This document shows positions 36,626-45,514 of a stretch of 64,000 bases of DNA, piece after piece. Made by a program: the position numbers and the translations under genes. Position 1 is the first letter of the stretch, and each line of letters starts with the position of its first letter. Below the pieces are notes generated by a model. It saw only the letters and a program-made list of their open reading frames with translations, was not told the origin of the DNA and made no database searches. Source of the stretch: Cytobacillus purgationiresistens (GTDB lineage Bacteria; Bacillota; Bacilli; Bacillales; Cytobacillaceae); contig NZ_JAUSUB010000001.1 of the NCBI RefSeq assembly GCF_030813235.1, positions 372,001 to 436,000 of the forward strand. Reading direction: 5' to 3'.

Positions 36626-37126
36626 CTAACCCTGATACCAAAATAAAGAGAGATCATTCATTGTCGAAGCGTACCCTTGTTGTCTTAACATAGTTGTTAT
36701 GTTACCTCGATGATAAGTACCATGATTAGCAACATGAAATAAAATTTCTGAGTAAGATGTTGCTCTCGCACCTGACCAAGGATTATTCAAATTAATTTTT
36801 TGTTCTAAATCTTTTTGGCTATTCATCCATTCTTCATACTGTAATGCTAGTTCTTCATAAGACTTAACAAATTCATCTACAGAATATAAATTAGTCTGTT
36901 CTAAGAAAGCCATAGAAGCTTCTAATGCTTCTTGCATATCCATTCCTTTAAGTACTTGTAACCACATAACATCTACCACATAGATGTGACTAAACGTTTG
37001 AGCAATATTTGGATATGAACTACTAACCTCTTCATATAGGACATTGCTTGGTAATTCTTTTAATCTTTCTAGTAACATCTTATTAGCCCAAATATGGTAC
37101 TCATACATATTTTTTGCATGGTTCAT
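36626..37126 (-). CDS. DinB-family protein
   Basis: A 166-residue four-helix protein of the DinB/YfiT superfamily. Metal-site histidines are visible in 'AQTFSHIYVVDVMW' and 'HVANHGTYHRGNITTMLRQQGY'. Family members act as thiol-dependent transferases or are of unknown function and are often damage- or stress-inducible. AAAGGAG lies before the ATG. It is 64 bases downstream of the WYL regulator and on the same strand, so may be controlled by it. Confidence 0.88.
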   Translation of the reverse strand: MNHAKNMYEYHIWANKMLLERLKELPSNVLYEEVSSSYPNIAQTFSHIYVVDVMWLQVLKGMDMQEALEASMAFLEQTNLYSVDEFVKSYEELALQYEEWMNSQKDLEQKINLNNPWSGARATSYSEILFHVANHGTYHRGNITTMLRQQGYASTMNDLSLFWYQG

Positions 37127-37190
37127 TTAACATCTACTCCTTTAATAGTTGATATTTGTATTATAAAGAAAGATATATGACAGCAGATTG

Positions 37191-38105
37191 TCATATATCT
37201 TCATAAACTTTAATTATATTTTTTGCCTCATCTATTAATATTGATTGCAGCCCCATAGGTTTTATAATTTTAGCTCCACTACCAAAGCTTAAAAGAATAG
37301 ATTTAAGCCATCCAGCATGTAGAGGTTGATAAACAGAAATTGTAAATGTCATACTTCCATCATTGTTAATGACTTTTGAAGAATTCTGGAATTGGTCTAA
37401 TACTTCTACTAATGAATCAGGATTCACCCGTATTACTACATCTTCAAATCCTTCTGGATTACAGTTTGAATAAGATGAATCACCCTTAATTTCGTGATTC
37501 TGTAGAAACTTTTCTTGTGTCAGAGTTATACTCATCATACGTGATACTCTAAATTCTCTATCATTCTGACGTTCTCTGCAATAACCATATACATACCAGT
37601 TACGGAACTTATAATGAAGGTGAATAGGTTCTAATTCACGTGATGTAAATTCATTTTTGTAACTTACATAATCAAAACGGATTACCCTTTTTTCATGTAT
37701 TGCTTTTCTTAGATTCATTAATGAATTTGGTTCTGTTCTATGGCTTTGCAAGTCAACCAATAAAGACTCATTGTTGACACTTGTATCCAGTAGTTTTAAT
37801 CTATCTATAGTATGTTCAACTTCCTTATCTTCAAAAATACTCGATAAACTAGATAATACTGTGATTAGATTCATTATGTCATGAGAACTCATTAAGCTTT
37901 TATCAAATTTGTATCCATTTATTATACCGAAACCTCCGTTAGTACCTTGGTAAGAAACGACTGGTATTCCAGCCGCACAAATAGTTTCGATGTCTCTATA
38001 AATTGTCCGCGATGATACTTGAAATTCATCAGCTAAACTAGAAGCTGACAAAATTTCATTATTTAAGAGCTTGAATATGATTGATAACAAACGTTCTAAT
38101 TTCAA
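37191..38105 (-). CDS. WYL-domain (YafY-type) transcriptional regulator
   Basis: A 304-residue protein. The N-terminal DeoR-like winged helix 'SASSLADEFQVSSRTIYRDIETICAAGIPVVS' is followed by 'GTNGGFGI' and a WYL domain ('RFDYVSYKNEFTSRELEPIHLHYKFRNWYVYGYCRERQNDREFRVSRM'). WYL domains sense ligands such as nucleotides or single-stranded DNA; many members regulate defence or DNA-damage genes. The start is a TTG whose leader contains four tandem GGAAA units (38112-38131). It lies upstream of dinB on the same strand. Confidence 0.88.
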   Translation of the reverse strand: MKLERLLSIIFKLLNNEILSASSLADEFQVSSRTIYRDIETICAAGIPVVSYQGTNGGFGIINGYKFDKSLMSSHDIMNLITVLSSLSSIFEDKEVEHTIDRLKLLDTSVNNESLLVDLQSHRTEPNSLMNLRKAIHEKRVIRFDYVSYKNEFTSRELEPIHLHYKFRNWYVYGYCRERQNDREFRVSRMMSITLTQEKFLQNHEIKGDSSYSNCNPEGFEDVVIRVNPDSLVEVLDQFQNSSKVINNDGSMTFTISVYQPLHAGWLKSILLSFGSGAKIIKPMGLQSILIDEAKNIIKVYEDI

Positions 38106-38111
38106 TTCTCA

Positions 38112-38131
38112 TTTCCTTTCCTTTCCTTTCC
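38112..38131 (-). repeat. Four tandem GGAAA units at a ribosome site
   Basis: On the plus strand this is TTTCC repeated four times. It forms the Shine-Dalgarno region of the WYL regulator gene, so copy-number change would shift purine content and spacing without touching the coding frame. Confidence 0.7.
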
Positions 38132-38701
38132 TCAATAATTGATTAAGCGTCCATTGTCATTCCACTGACCGTACATTTTATTTTTTCTTGTATTTTCAAT
38201 AAACTTATCCAACCTTTTATTAAAAATATCAGTTTCATTTCTATAACTTTGTATTGTATCAATTCTAATCCTCCTGTATAGTTCAGGAAAATTAATGAAG
38301 TTCTGATATAATTGGTCATCTTCTTTCAGACGAGTTTCAATATCTATATCTATAGTAAAAGTTTCAGGTCGCATATCAGGAAGAATTCTCAGTCCGTCTT
38401 CTTTCATCAAACCTAATTTATCTAATCTCCTTACTCTTTCTTTATTTAATTCTGTCCAATTACTTTTTGTCTTTCTTGGGGAAAGCCTTTGAGCTAGTTC
38501 AGTATCTGATATTTTCTTCTTTATCCCATCAATCCAACCAAAACATAATGCTTCTTCAACTGCATCTAAATACTGGATGACTTCTGATTGTTCATTCATA
38601 CTTACTATTACCCAACAAAATCCTTCTGTATTTGAATTTTCCTCAAGCCAGTCTCTTAATCCCCGCCTTGTCTTAACTCTAATTAAACTCTTAATTTCCA
38701 T
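38132..38701 (-). CDS. YdeI/OmpD-associated-family protein
   Basis: A 189-residue protein. 'ALCFGWIDGIKKKISDTELAQRLSPRKTKSNWTELNKERVRRLDKLGLMKEDGL' is the hallmark of the YdeI/OmpD-associated (bacteriocin-protection-like) family. Function is poorly known; relatives are tied to stress or antimicrobial peptide tolerance. I chose ATG 38701, with AAAGGA upstream, over a longer frame at 38740. It is 26 bases upstream of the WYL gene on the same strand, so the three genes (YdeI-like, WYL, DinB) may be one operon. Confidence 0.85.
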   Translation of the reverse strand: MEIKSLIRVKTRRGLRDWLEENSNTEGFCWVIVSMNEQSEVIQYLDAVEEALCFGWIDGIKKKISDTELAQRLSPRKTKSNWTELNKERVRRLDKLGLMKEDGLRILPDMRPETFTIDIDIETRLKEDDQLYQNFINFPELYRRIRIDTIQSYRNETDIFNKRLDKFIENTRKNKMYGQWNDNGRLINY

Positions 38702-38740
38702 TTTTAAAATTATCCTTTCTAGTAGGAATATTTGTACCAA

Positions 38741-39279
38741 GTATAACTGTTTAATTAATTTATTAGAAATACATAATGACTAAAGGTTCCAATATATTAA
38801 TAGAAGGTCAAAAGATGCTTTAACTAACCATGTTAGCTTAAGTACATTTCTTCACAATCTCATATCTATCTTACTAAATATATCAAATTTATGGTTCTCT
38901 TAATTACCTTATCAAATAACCATCTATTTGCGGCTATTCACGGAACCAACACTCATTCCCAAAATCAAAGTAACATTTTAGTATCTAGCTCCTCATCCCA
39001 ATAGTGTCAGGAATAAATCTATAACCCTTTGTGGAATAGGTCAATTAATATTTATTACTATCCTATTCTGACGCTTTTCTAGTGGCCACCTGACGTCAGT
39101 TTGAGGTATAGTCCATATATGACAAGCAGACTCAGAGGGGGGATTAGTTAATTGGCAGTTTAAGGTAGTGTATCAAGCAATAATTACTTTTACTTGAATA
39201 TGCTTAGGTAACCTAATTTATAGGTTACAAAACTATTAGGCAAACTATATATTGTGAGAACGAAAGGAGTTTACTCATT
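38741..39279. other. Intergenic region with a promoter-like element
   Basis: No gene is visible. At 39090-39099 is the palindrome CTGACGTCAG, followed by TTGAGG and TATAGT-like elements, which may form a regulated promoter pointing right. GAAAGGAG (39262-39269) is the ribosome site of the next, broken, gene. Confidence 0.4.
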
Positions 39280-39788
39280 ATGCGTATGCGTGGAGTGACC
39301 TATGACACGGGATTTCTAAGTGAAGGAACCAGCTCACACACCAAATTCGAACGGCGAGAGTGTACAGGGAGATGGAAATTATACGTCGAGACCTCCATTG
39401 CACTGCTGTACGCGTGACATGCGGCGAGCCTGATCGCCTGGAGATTGCTGCACAAGCGGCTGCAGCAGAAGGCCTCGAGGTCTGGTTCTCACCGTTCACA
39501 AACGAGCTCGACCAAGAGGAGCTGCTTGCCTTGTTTGCGGACTGTTCCGCACGGGCCGAATGCCTCCGAGTTACGGGGGCGGAGGTGATCATGGTAACGG
39601 GCGCCGAACTCATGCTCTTTACCCCCGGCTTCGATATGAAGTTAAAGATGGTTGGCGGTACTTTCACTTTCTATTCACCTAATGAGTTTTCAAGAGATTG
39701 GCTAAATGAAAGGTATGCTACATTCATTAAAGATTGTATTATGGAATTAGAATATGAAATAAAAGAGCTGCTATTTGAAAATCATTAG
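39280..39788 (+). pseudogene. GC-rich frameshifted gene resembling an actinobacterial abortive-infection-type protein
   Basis: The ATG at 39280, after GAAAGGAG, opens 'MRMRGVTYDTGFLSEGTSSH', which shifts frame by one base near 39355-39360 into 'VYREMEIIRRDLHCTAVRV...GLEVWFSPFTNELDQEELLALFADCSARAECLRVTGAEV...TGAELMLFTPGF'. This matches, from memory, the first half of a roughly 300-residue family common in GC-rich actinobacteria and often labelled abortive infection protein. From about 39645 the composition falls back to AT-rich and the protein ends with 47 unrelated-looking residues. So it is truncated, fused and frameshifted. The family assignment is uncertain. Confidence 0.55.
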
Positions 39789-39796
39789 ATTTTAAG

Positions 39797-39837
39797 AAAG
39801 AGACTCACCGTATGGAGGGTCTCATTTTTATTGTTAT
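39797..39837 (+). terminator. Terminator after the GC-rich gene
   Basis: GAGACTC pairs imperfectly with GGGTCTC and is followed by ATTTTTATT. Confidence 0.55.
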
Positions 39838-39849
39838 GTGAATAGCCTA

Positions 39850-40206
39850 TTAACAAATGGTTTTTATTAGTTGTGGTGAATTATTTTTAGGTGAATTTAT
39901 TTCTGTGGAGACTTCAAAAGCTTCCATTTTTTCATGGTCAAAAGAAACGAGTAATTTATCTAATAAATCGGTATTTGGATTGGTAGGATCTAACCATTTT
40001 TCTTCATCTTTAGGGTTTAATATTACTGGCATCCTCTCATGTATTGTAGACATTCATTCATTAAGCTCCGTAGTAATTACTGAGCAAGAGTAAATGGTCT
40101 TTCCCTCTGGTGAATGCCAGGATTCCCATAGACCCGCCATACCGAATGGACTATCATTTTTTAGTTTAATTCTCATTGGTATTTTTTGATCCTCAGTTTT
40201 TTTCAA
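39850..40206 (-). pseudogene. SRAP-family (YedK/HMCES-like) remnant
   Basis: Two minus-strand frames join near 40053. The upstream one reads 'KKTEDQKIPMRIKLKNDSPFGMAGLWESW...CSVITTELNE' and the downstream one 'STIHERMPVILNPKDEEKWLD...EMEAFEVSTEINSPKNNSPQLI'. These are the C-terminal two-thirds of an SOS-response-associated peptidase, with the conserved His of 'IHERMPVIL'. The N-terminus, including the catalytic Cys2 that cross-links abasic sites, is missing, and the frame is shifted, so no working protein is made. Confidence 0.8.
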
Positions 40207-40467
40207 TTTATATGATTAGGCACCGATTCTTCTTATATGAATTTAATCAACATATAAAAGAAGCTTTATACAGTTTTTTCTTTACTCGGTTTTCTTTACA
40301 CTTTTTATTGTTAATAGTAAAGATTAAAATGTTCCAAATTAACTATAGTTTGATTAACAGTACAAAAGCATGCTATAAGTGTAAAAGAAGCAGGGATATT
40401 TTTGCTTTTTAATTTTGGGATAAAGGATTGGCCTGGTATCCCATAATGAGAGGATTTGAATTTAAAT
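40207..40467. other. AT-rich leader of the dihydrouridine synthase gene
   Basis: No gene is supported. A plus-strand frame runs through (40176-40412) but its translation is Phe/Tyr/Lys-rich without a ribosome site. GAGAGGA (40448-40454) serves the next gene. Confidence 0.4.
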
Positions 40468-41451
40468 ATGAAAGATAATTTTTGGCGTGATTTACCACGA
40501 CCTTTTTTTGTACTGGCACCAATGGAAGATGTGACGGATGTTGTTTTTCGCCATGTAGTGAGTGAAGCGGGCAGACCTGATGTGTTTTTTACAGAGTTTA
40601 CAAATACGGAGAGTTATTGTCACCCAGAGGGCAACCACAGTGTGCGTGGGCGTTTGACTTTTACAGAGGATGAACAACCAATTGTTGCCCATATATGGGG
40701 GGATAATCCTGAAAACTTTCGACAAATGAGTATTGGTATGGCGAATCAAGGATTTAGGGGTGTGGATATCAATATGGGCTGTCCTGTACCTAATGTGGCA
40801 GGGAATGGGAAGGGAAGTGGCCTTATCTGTCGTCCCGAAGTTGCAGCAGATTTAATACAAGCAGCAAAAGCAGGAGGATTGCCCGTGAGTGTGAAAACAA
40901 GGCTTGGTTACTCTGATGTAGACGAATGGCACGACTGGCTAAGACACATATTGAAACAAGATATTGCTAATCTTTCCATTCATCTGCGTACAAGAGAGGA
41001 AATGAGCAAAGTAGATGCTCATTGGGAACTAATTCCGGAAATTAAGAAACTTCGTGACCAGGTGGCTCCAGATACTCTTTTGACGATCAATGGGGATATC
41101 CCTGACCGTCAAACTGGCTTGAAACTTGCTCATCAATATGGTGTGGATGGGATTATGATTGGGCGTGGTATTTTTAAAAATCCATTTGCCTTTGAAAAGG
41201 AGCCGAAAGATCATAGTAGTAAAGAATTGCTTGATCTCTTAAGGTTGCATCTGGATCTCCATGATAAATATTCAAAATTAGAACCACGTCCGTTCAAGCC
41301 TCTTCCTCGCTTTTTTAAGATATATGTCCGTGGTTTTCAAGGGGCAAGTGAATTGAGAAATCAATTAATGAGCACAAAGTCAACGAATGAAGTGCGTGCA
41401 TTGCTCGATCACTTTGATAGAAGGAATCTTGAGGGGATAGAGGAACAGTAG
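40468..41451 (+). CDS. dus: tRNA-dihydrouridine synthase
   Basis: A 327-residue FMN enzyme of the Dus family: '[16 protein letters not shown]' (FMN phosphate region), '[25 protein letters not shown]' with the catalytic Cys, '[12 protein letters not shown]', '[18 protein letters not shown]' and '[18 protein letters not shown]'. It reduces specific uridines of tRNA to dihydrouridine using NADPH. Homologues begin '[13 protein letters not shown]', so I prefer ATG 40468; an in-frame TTG at 40456 is only one base from GAGAGGA. A second Dus gene is common in Bacillaceae. Confidence 0.92.
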   Translation: MKDNFWRDLPRPFFVLAPMEDVTDVVFRHVVSEAGRPDVFFTEFTNTESYCHPEGNHSVRGRLTFTEDEQPIVAHIWGDNPENFRQMSIGMANQGFRGVDINMGCPVPNVAGNGKGSGLICRPEVAADLIQAAKAGGLPVSVKTRLGYSDVDEWHDWLRHILKQDIANLSIHLRTREEMSKVDAHWELIPEIKKLRDQVAPDTLLTINGDIPDRQTGLKLAHQYGVDGIMIGRGIFKNPFAFEKEPKDHSSKELLDLLRLHLDLHDKYSKLEPRPFKPLPRFFKIYVRGFQGASELRNQLMSTKSTNEVRALLDHFDRRNLEGIEEQ

Positions 41452-41514
41452 AAGTGTCCCAATTTAATAACGAATAATCAATCTTTATTATATGAACTTG
41501 TTATTAAATAAAAT

Positions 41515-41563
41515 AGAAAACCGTTATTTCGTTCAATCTTTTTCAAATAACGGTTTTCTTAAT
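41515..41563. terminator. Bidirectional terminator after dus
   Basis: AGAAAACCGTTATTT (41515-41529) pairs perfectly with 41545-41559, with T-rich ends on both strands. Confidence 0.85.
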
Positions 41564-41668
41564 TATTGCTAATATCAAGTTTGGTTTATATGTGTTTTAA
41601 GGCTACTACTATTAAATTCATAAATGGAACTTAATTCATCCTACCTGATTTCTTTTTAATTTCTGCTT

Positions 41669-41945
41669 TTACATGTATGTAAAGCTTCTCCAACACCATT
41701 CAATAGGACCGTAATAAAAATACTTCACCCATAGTCGGCTTAAAAGAATCTGTATAAAGAATAGTACAATAACCAAAAGTGTGCCCAGGAGTATAGATTT
41801 TTTTCATTATATACCCAATCCATAGCCATAAAAGATAAATATAGAGGCGATGGATTGAATGCCAATTGCCTGTAGAGGCCCTCCAAAAGTATCCTGCAGA
41901 TATTGAGCCGAACCCAAGCTGCTAATTTAGCATTTTGGGTATTTT
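41669..41945 (-). pseudogene. C-terminal remnant of a DUF418 membrane protein
   Basis: Joined minus-strand frames read 'GPLQAIGIQSIASIFIFYGYGLGI' then 'LLGTLLVIVLFFIQILLSRLWVKYFYYGPIEWCWRSFTYM' and a stop at 41669-41671. 'FYGYGLG' and the terminal 'YGPIEWxWRSFTY' are the characteristic end of DUF418 proteins. In-frame stops and shifts (near 41810) and absence of the N-terminal two-thirds show decay. Confidence 0.75.
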
Positions 41946-42630
41946 TAAAGATTGGTATATTTAATATAATTTTTATATCTATGCAGTGGAGCATCGTCAG
42001 GAAAACCTCATATATAAAACGATAGGAAGGATTTTCAGGGGTAAAGCCATGATGCTACCCCTAATAGAGAGAATATCTTATAAAACAAATACAACGGTCA
42101 ATCCTTTCCGTTTTACTTTTGCTTTTTTGTGATTGTAATAATGAATGATTCATTTTTTATAATGCCATCAATGATCAGAATGAAGGACGGTGAACCAACT
42201 TCGCTTAAACGTACACTTTTAGTTAACACTCCTGCTATAGCTAGCCCTACCCATTAAACAATATTTTAATAACCCCCGCTTAGAAAAAGCTGCCGCTATT
42301 ACCTCAACATAAGTCGCTTATTTTTTGTTTTTCAATTTTATGAATTGAATCCCGACCTTTTTCTTGCAGAATGAAAAACACTCATTCCATTATTTCACAT
42401 AAACAAATGAATTATTATTACAGGATATTTATCCTTTTTAATCGCTATTAATCCACCTTAGAGTTAATGCATAACTAACAAATAACCATTTTTACTAGAT
42501 TGTATATCTGTCCGAGCACGAACTTGTTCAAGCTGTATATATTAGTATTACTTAGTGTTTTTTCAATTCGAAAACTAGTATTCAAAATAAAACAAGGAGC
42601 TTATTGCAACTTATTAAAGGAGAGAAGCGT
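41946..42630. other. Intergenic region before the glycan locus
   Basis: No gene is recognised. The stretch is AT-rich. A good AAAGGAGAG (42616-42624) precedes the next ATG. Some upstream sequence may carry a sporulation-type promoter, but I cannot place one with confidence. Confidence 0.4.
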
Positions 42631-45414
42631 ATGAACTTATCTGTCATTATCCCAGTTCAAAATGAAGAAGCCACTTTAGCACCTATTTTAGAAGAATTGC
42701 AGCAATTAAAGCCTTTTGAAATCATCGTGGTTGTTAATGGCTCAACAGATGGCTCCAAGAATATCGCGGAAAAGTATGGCTGCCATATTGTTTATTTTAA
42801 GGACCCACTTGGAATTGACATCGGCAGAGCAATTGGCGCAAAGGAGGCAAGAGGCGACATTCTACTATTTGTAGATGGGGATATTGTTATTTCACATGAA
42901 AAATTAATGCCACTAATCGACAGCATTGGCCAAGGGTACGATATTGCATTGAATGATTTAAGTTGGACGATGCATCGAAAAACTCGTCCCCATCCAACTG
43001 CTTTAGCTAAGTTTGATCTTAACCATATTTTGGGACATGGAGATTTTTCAGTTGGATCATTGGTTGCCATCCCGCATGTGATCAAGAAAACAGCTATCGA
43101 AAAAATCGGATGGCGTAATCTTGCTTGTCCTCCACTAGCCTATACAATAGCGGTGTTGAATGAACTTAAAATATGCGCACCGGTTTCTATTGATGTCATA
43201 GGCACAAATAAAATCCGTCCATGTCATCAAGGTAAAATGGAAGGATCCCCCTTTTCATCTACTACAAGCCTTATTTTAGGAGACCATTTACAAGCTGTTT
43301 CACATGTCATTGAGGAAAGAGGAATACGAGGGGGACTGACAGATGGAGAACGGGACCGTTCCTTTCTGCATAATTATCCTAAACCTGAAAAACCCGCTGA
43401 AAATCAAGCGAAATTTAGTGCAGTTTTACCGGTTGGCAAGGAGCCCGATACGATCACAGGTGTTATTGAAGAGGTCAGGAAGGCAGGTGTTGATGAAATC
43501 ATTGTCGTACTGAATGGGTCGGATGAGGGTACAAAACGAAAAGCCGTAGAAGCGGGAGCCTTGATTCTCGAATTCAATGATCCATTAGGCCATAATATAC
43601 CACGTGCAATTGGGGCTATGCACAGCACGGGCGAAATATGCTTGTTTGTCGACAGTGATTTTATTGTCAAAGCCGAAGATTTGCTACCGTTCTTAAAAGC
43701 GACGGAAGCGGGTGTCGATGTGGCGTTGAATGATTTGGAATGCTTGTTGGATAAACATCATCCTCTGCATGCAGTTAGCGCTGCCAAGTACTTTTTAAAT
43801 ATGGCGCTGAAACGGGTTGATTTAACCATTAACTCTTTAACGGCAGTGCCCCACGCAATACGCAGGGAGGTAATTGAGAAGATAGGATTTGAATATTTGA
43901 TGAGCCCTCCACTATTCCAGGCAAAGTCCATTATGGAAGGCTTCAACGTAAAGCCGGTACATTATGTCGATGTGGTCAAACCGAACCGAATACGCAAGGA
44001 ACACCGCCGAATTGAAGGTCGGGTGGCCTCTACAGATCGAATTCTAGGAGACCATGTGGAAGCATTGGCGCATCTTTTTAATACCATAAATAACAGATGC
44101 GGCTTTACAGCAGGAAATAGAAAGTGGGAGATGCTTGAAAAACTGCAAAAAGAAAATAGCCTGGTTTCTGAACGAAAAAAAGTGGTTGTCATCGGGTTAG
44201 GATATGTAGGTCTTCCGCTCGCTCTTCATATCGCCAATGAAAATTATGAAGTAGTCGGGATCGATAAAGATCCACGCAAAATCGAAGCACTTCAGAACGG
44301 AAAAAGTTATATACCAGACGTGTCTGATTCTTCTGTAACTGAATTAAAGAATGGATTGTTCGAAGCTAAGCTTCCCGAAAATGGGATAGAGTCATTAATG
44401 CAAGCCTCATATATTATAGTAACTGTTCCTACCCCTATCACCAAAAATGACGAACCTGATTTAGGAGCCCTTTATTCTGCCACACATTTCATTGAACAAC
44501 ACCTCCAGAATGGACAAACCTTAATTTATGAGAGCTCTACTTATCCGGGAACAATGGAAGAAGTTGTCTTGCCCATTTTATCCAAAAAGGGACTAAAAGT
44601 AGGACATGACTTTTTTCTTTGCTATTCTCCAGAAAGAATCGATCCTGCCAACAAAAGCTTTACGTTGAAATCGATTCCGAAAATTGTTAGTGGGCAGACA
44701 GATAAATGCCTTGAAATGATCAAGTCCTTTTATGGAACGATTTTTAACGAATTAGTGCCTGTCAGCTCACCAAAAATTGCTGAGTTAGGGAAAATTTTTG
44801 AGAATACCCAGAGACTAGTCAATATTTCGTTAGTGAATGAAATGGATACATTATGCAGGGAACTGGACATTGATTTTTATGAATCTTTACAGGCAGCATC
44901 CACTAAACCATTTGGATTTACTCCGTATTGGCCTGGTCCTGGTATAGGCGGTCATTGTATACCAGTGGATCCTCTCTATTTGCAATGGAAGCTACAGCAA
45001 CATGGGCTTATGAGCGAACTCGTTCAAGCTGCCAGCGATATTAATCAACATATGCCAAAAAAAGTGATAGAGCGAGTTAAAAAAGCAATGAATAAAGACG
45101 AAAGAAATATACTTGTCATTGGACTCACTTATAAAAAAGATGTAAATGATGTGCGTGAATCTCCAGCATTAATGATATTTAAGAATCTCTTGGATGAAGA
45201 ATACGATGTCACTTACCATGATCCATATATCCCATCTATTGAAATAGGAAATAAAATCCACCACTCCATTCATTTAACAGAAACAAACATAAAAGAATTC
45301 GATCTTGTCCTTATACTAACTGATCACTCCGTTATCGATTATGAACTCATTACCAAGGCACCGAATATTATCGATACACGTCGAGTGTTGAAAAAAAACA
45401 ATTATAACATATAG
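42631..45414 (+). CDS. GT2-GT2-nucleotide-sugar dehydrogenase fusion
   Basis: A 927-residue three-module protein. Residues 1-230 are a GT-A glycosyltransferase of family 2 ('LSVIIPVQNEEATLAPILEEL', 'ILLFVDGDIVI' with DxD). Residues about 260-500 are a second copy ('KFSAVLPVGKEPDTITGVIEEV', 'ICLFVDSDFIV', DSD). Residues about 515-927 are a UDP-glucose/UDP-ManNAc dehydrogenase: Rossmann 'VVVIGLGYVGLPLALHIA', 'VPTPITKNDEPDL', catalytic Cys in 'GPGIGGHCIPVDPLYL' and C-terminal 'VIGLTYKKDVNDVRESPA'. It would oxidise a UDP-sugar to a uronate and transfer sugars. ATG 42631 has a perfect ribosome site; the longer frame at 42604 does not. It lies next to another tandem-GT2 gene. Confidence 0.85.
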   Translation: MNLSVIIPVQNEEATLAPILEELQQLKPFEIIVVVNGSTDGSKNIAEKYGCHIVYFKDPLGIDIGRAIGAKEARGDILLFVDGDIVISHEKLMPLIDSIGQGYDIALNDLSWTMHRKTRPHPTALAKFDLNHILGHGDFSVGSLVAIPHVIKKTAIEKIGWRNLACPPLAYTIAVLNELKICAPVSIDVIGTNKIRPCHQGKMEGSPFSSTTSLILGDHLQAVSHVIEERGIRGGLTDGERDRSFLHNYPKPEKPAENQAKFSAVLPVGKEPDTITGVIEEVRKAGVDEIIVVLNGSDEGTKRKAVEAGALILEFNDPLGHNIPRAIGAMHSTGEICLFVDSDFIVKAEDLLPFLKATEAGVDVALNDLECLLDKHHPLHAVSAAKYFLNMALKRVDLTINSLTAVPHAIRREVIEKIGFEYLMSPPLFQAKSIMEGFNVKPVHYVDVVKPNRIRKEHRRIEGRVASTDRILGDHVEALAHLFNTINNRCGFTAGNRKWEMLEKLQKENSLVSERKKVVVIGLGYVGLPLALHIANENYEVVGIDKDPRKIEALQNGKSYIPDVSDSSVTELKNGLFEAKLPENGIESLMQASYIIVTVPTPITKNDEPDLGALYSATHFIEQHLQNGQTLIYESSTYPGTMEEVVLPILSKKGLKVGHDFFLCYSPERIDPANKSFTLKSIPKIVSGQTDKCLEMIKSFYGTIFNELVPVSSPKIAELGKIFENTQRLVNISLVNEMDTLCRELDIDFYESLQAASTKPFGFTPYWPGPGIGGHCIPVDPLYLQWKLQQHGLMSELVQAASDINQHMPKKVIERVKKAMNKDERNILVIGLTYKKDVNDVRESPALMIFKNLLDEEYDVTYHDPYIPSIEIGNKIHHSIHLTETNIKEFDLVLILTDHSVIDYELITKAPNIIDTRRVLKKNNYNI

Positions 45415-45514
45415 GTTAAAGATTGAATGATCTGTTCGTCCTTTATTTCACAGAAAATGGAGGCGTTATGAAAAAGACCGAAGAATATTTATCGAATGTA
45501 AGGGGGAATAGGGG

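Noticed and set aside
39857-40093. Plus-strand 78-codon frame over the SRAP remnant
   Set aside because: The opposite strand carries clear SRAP sequence.
40176-40412. Plus-strand 78-codon frame
   Set aside because: It is Phe/Tyr-rich, lacks a ribosome site and begins inside the SRAP remnant.
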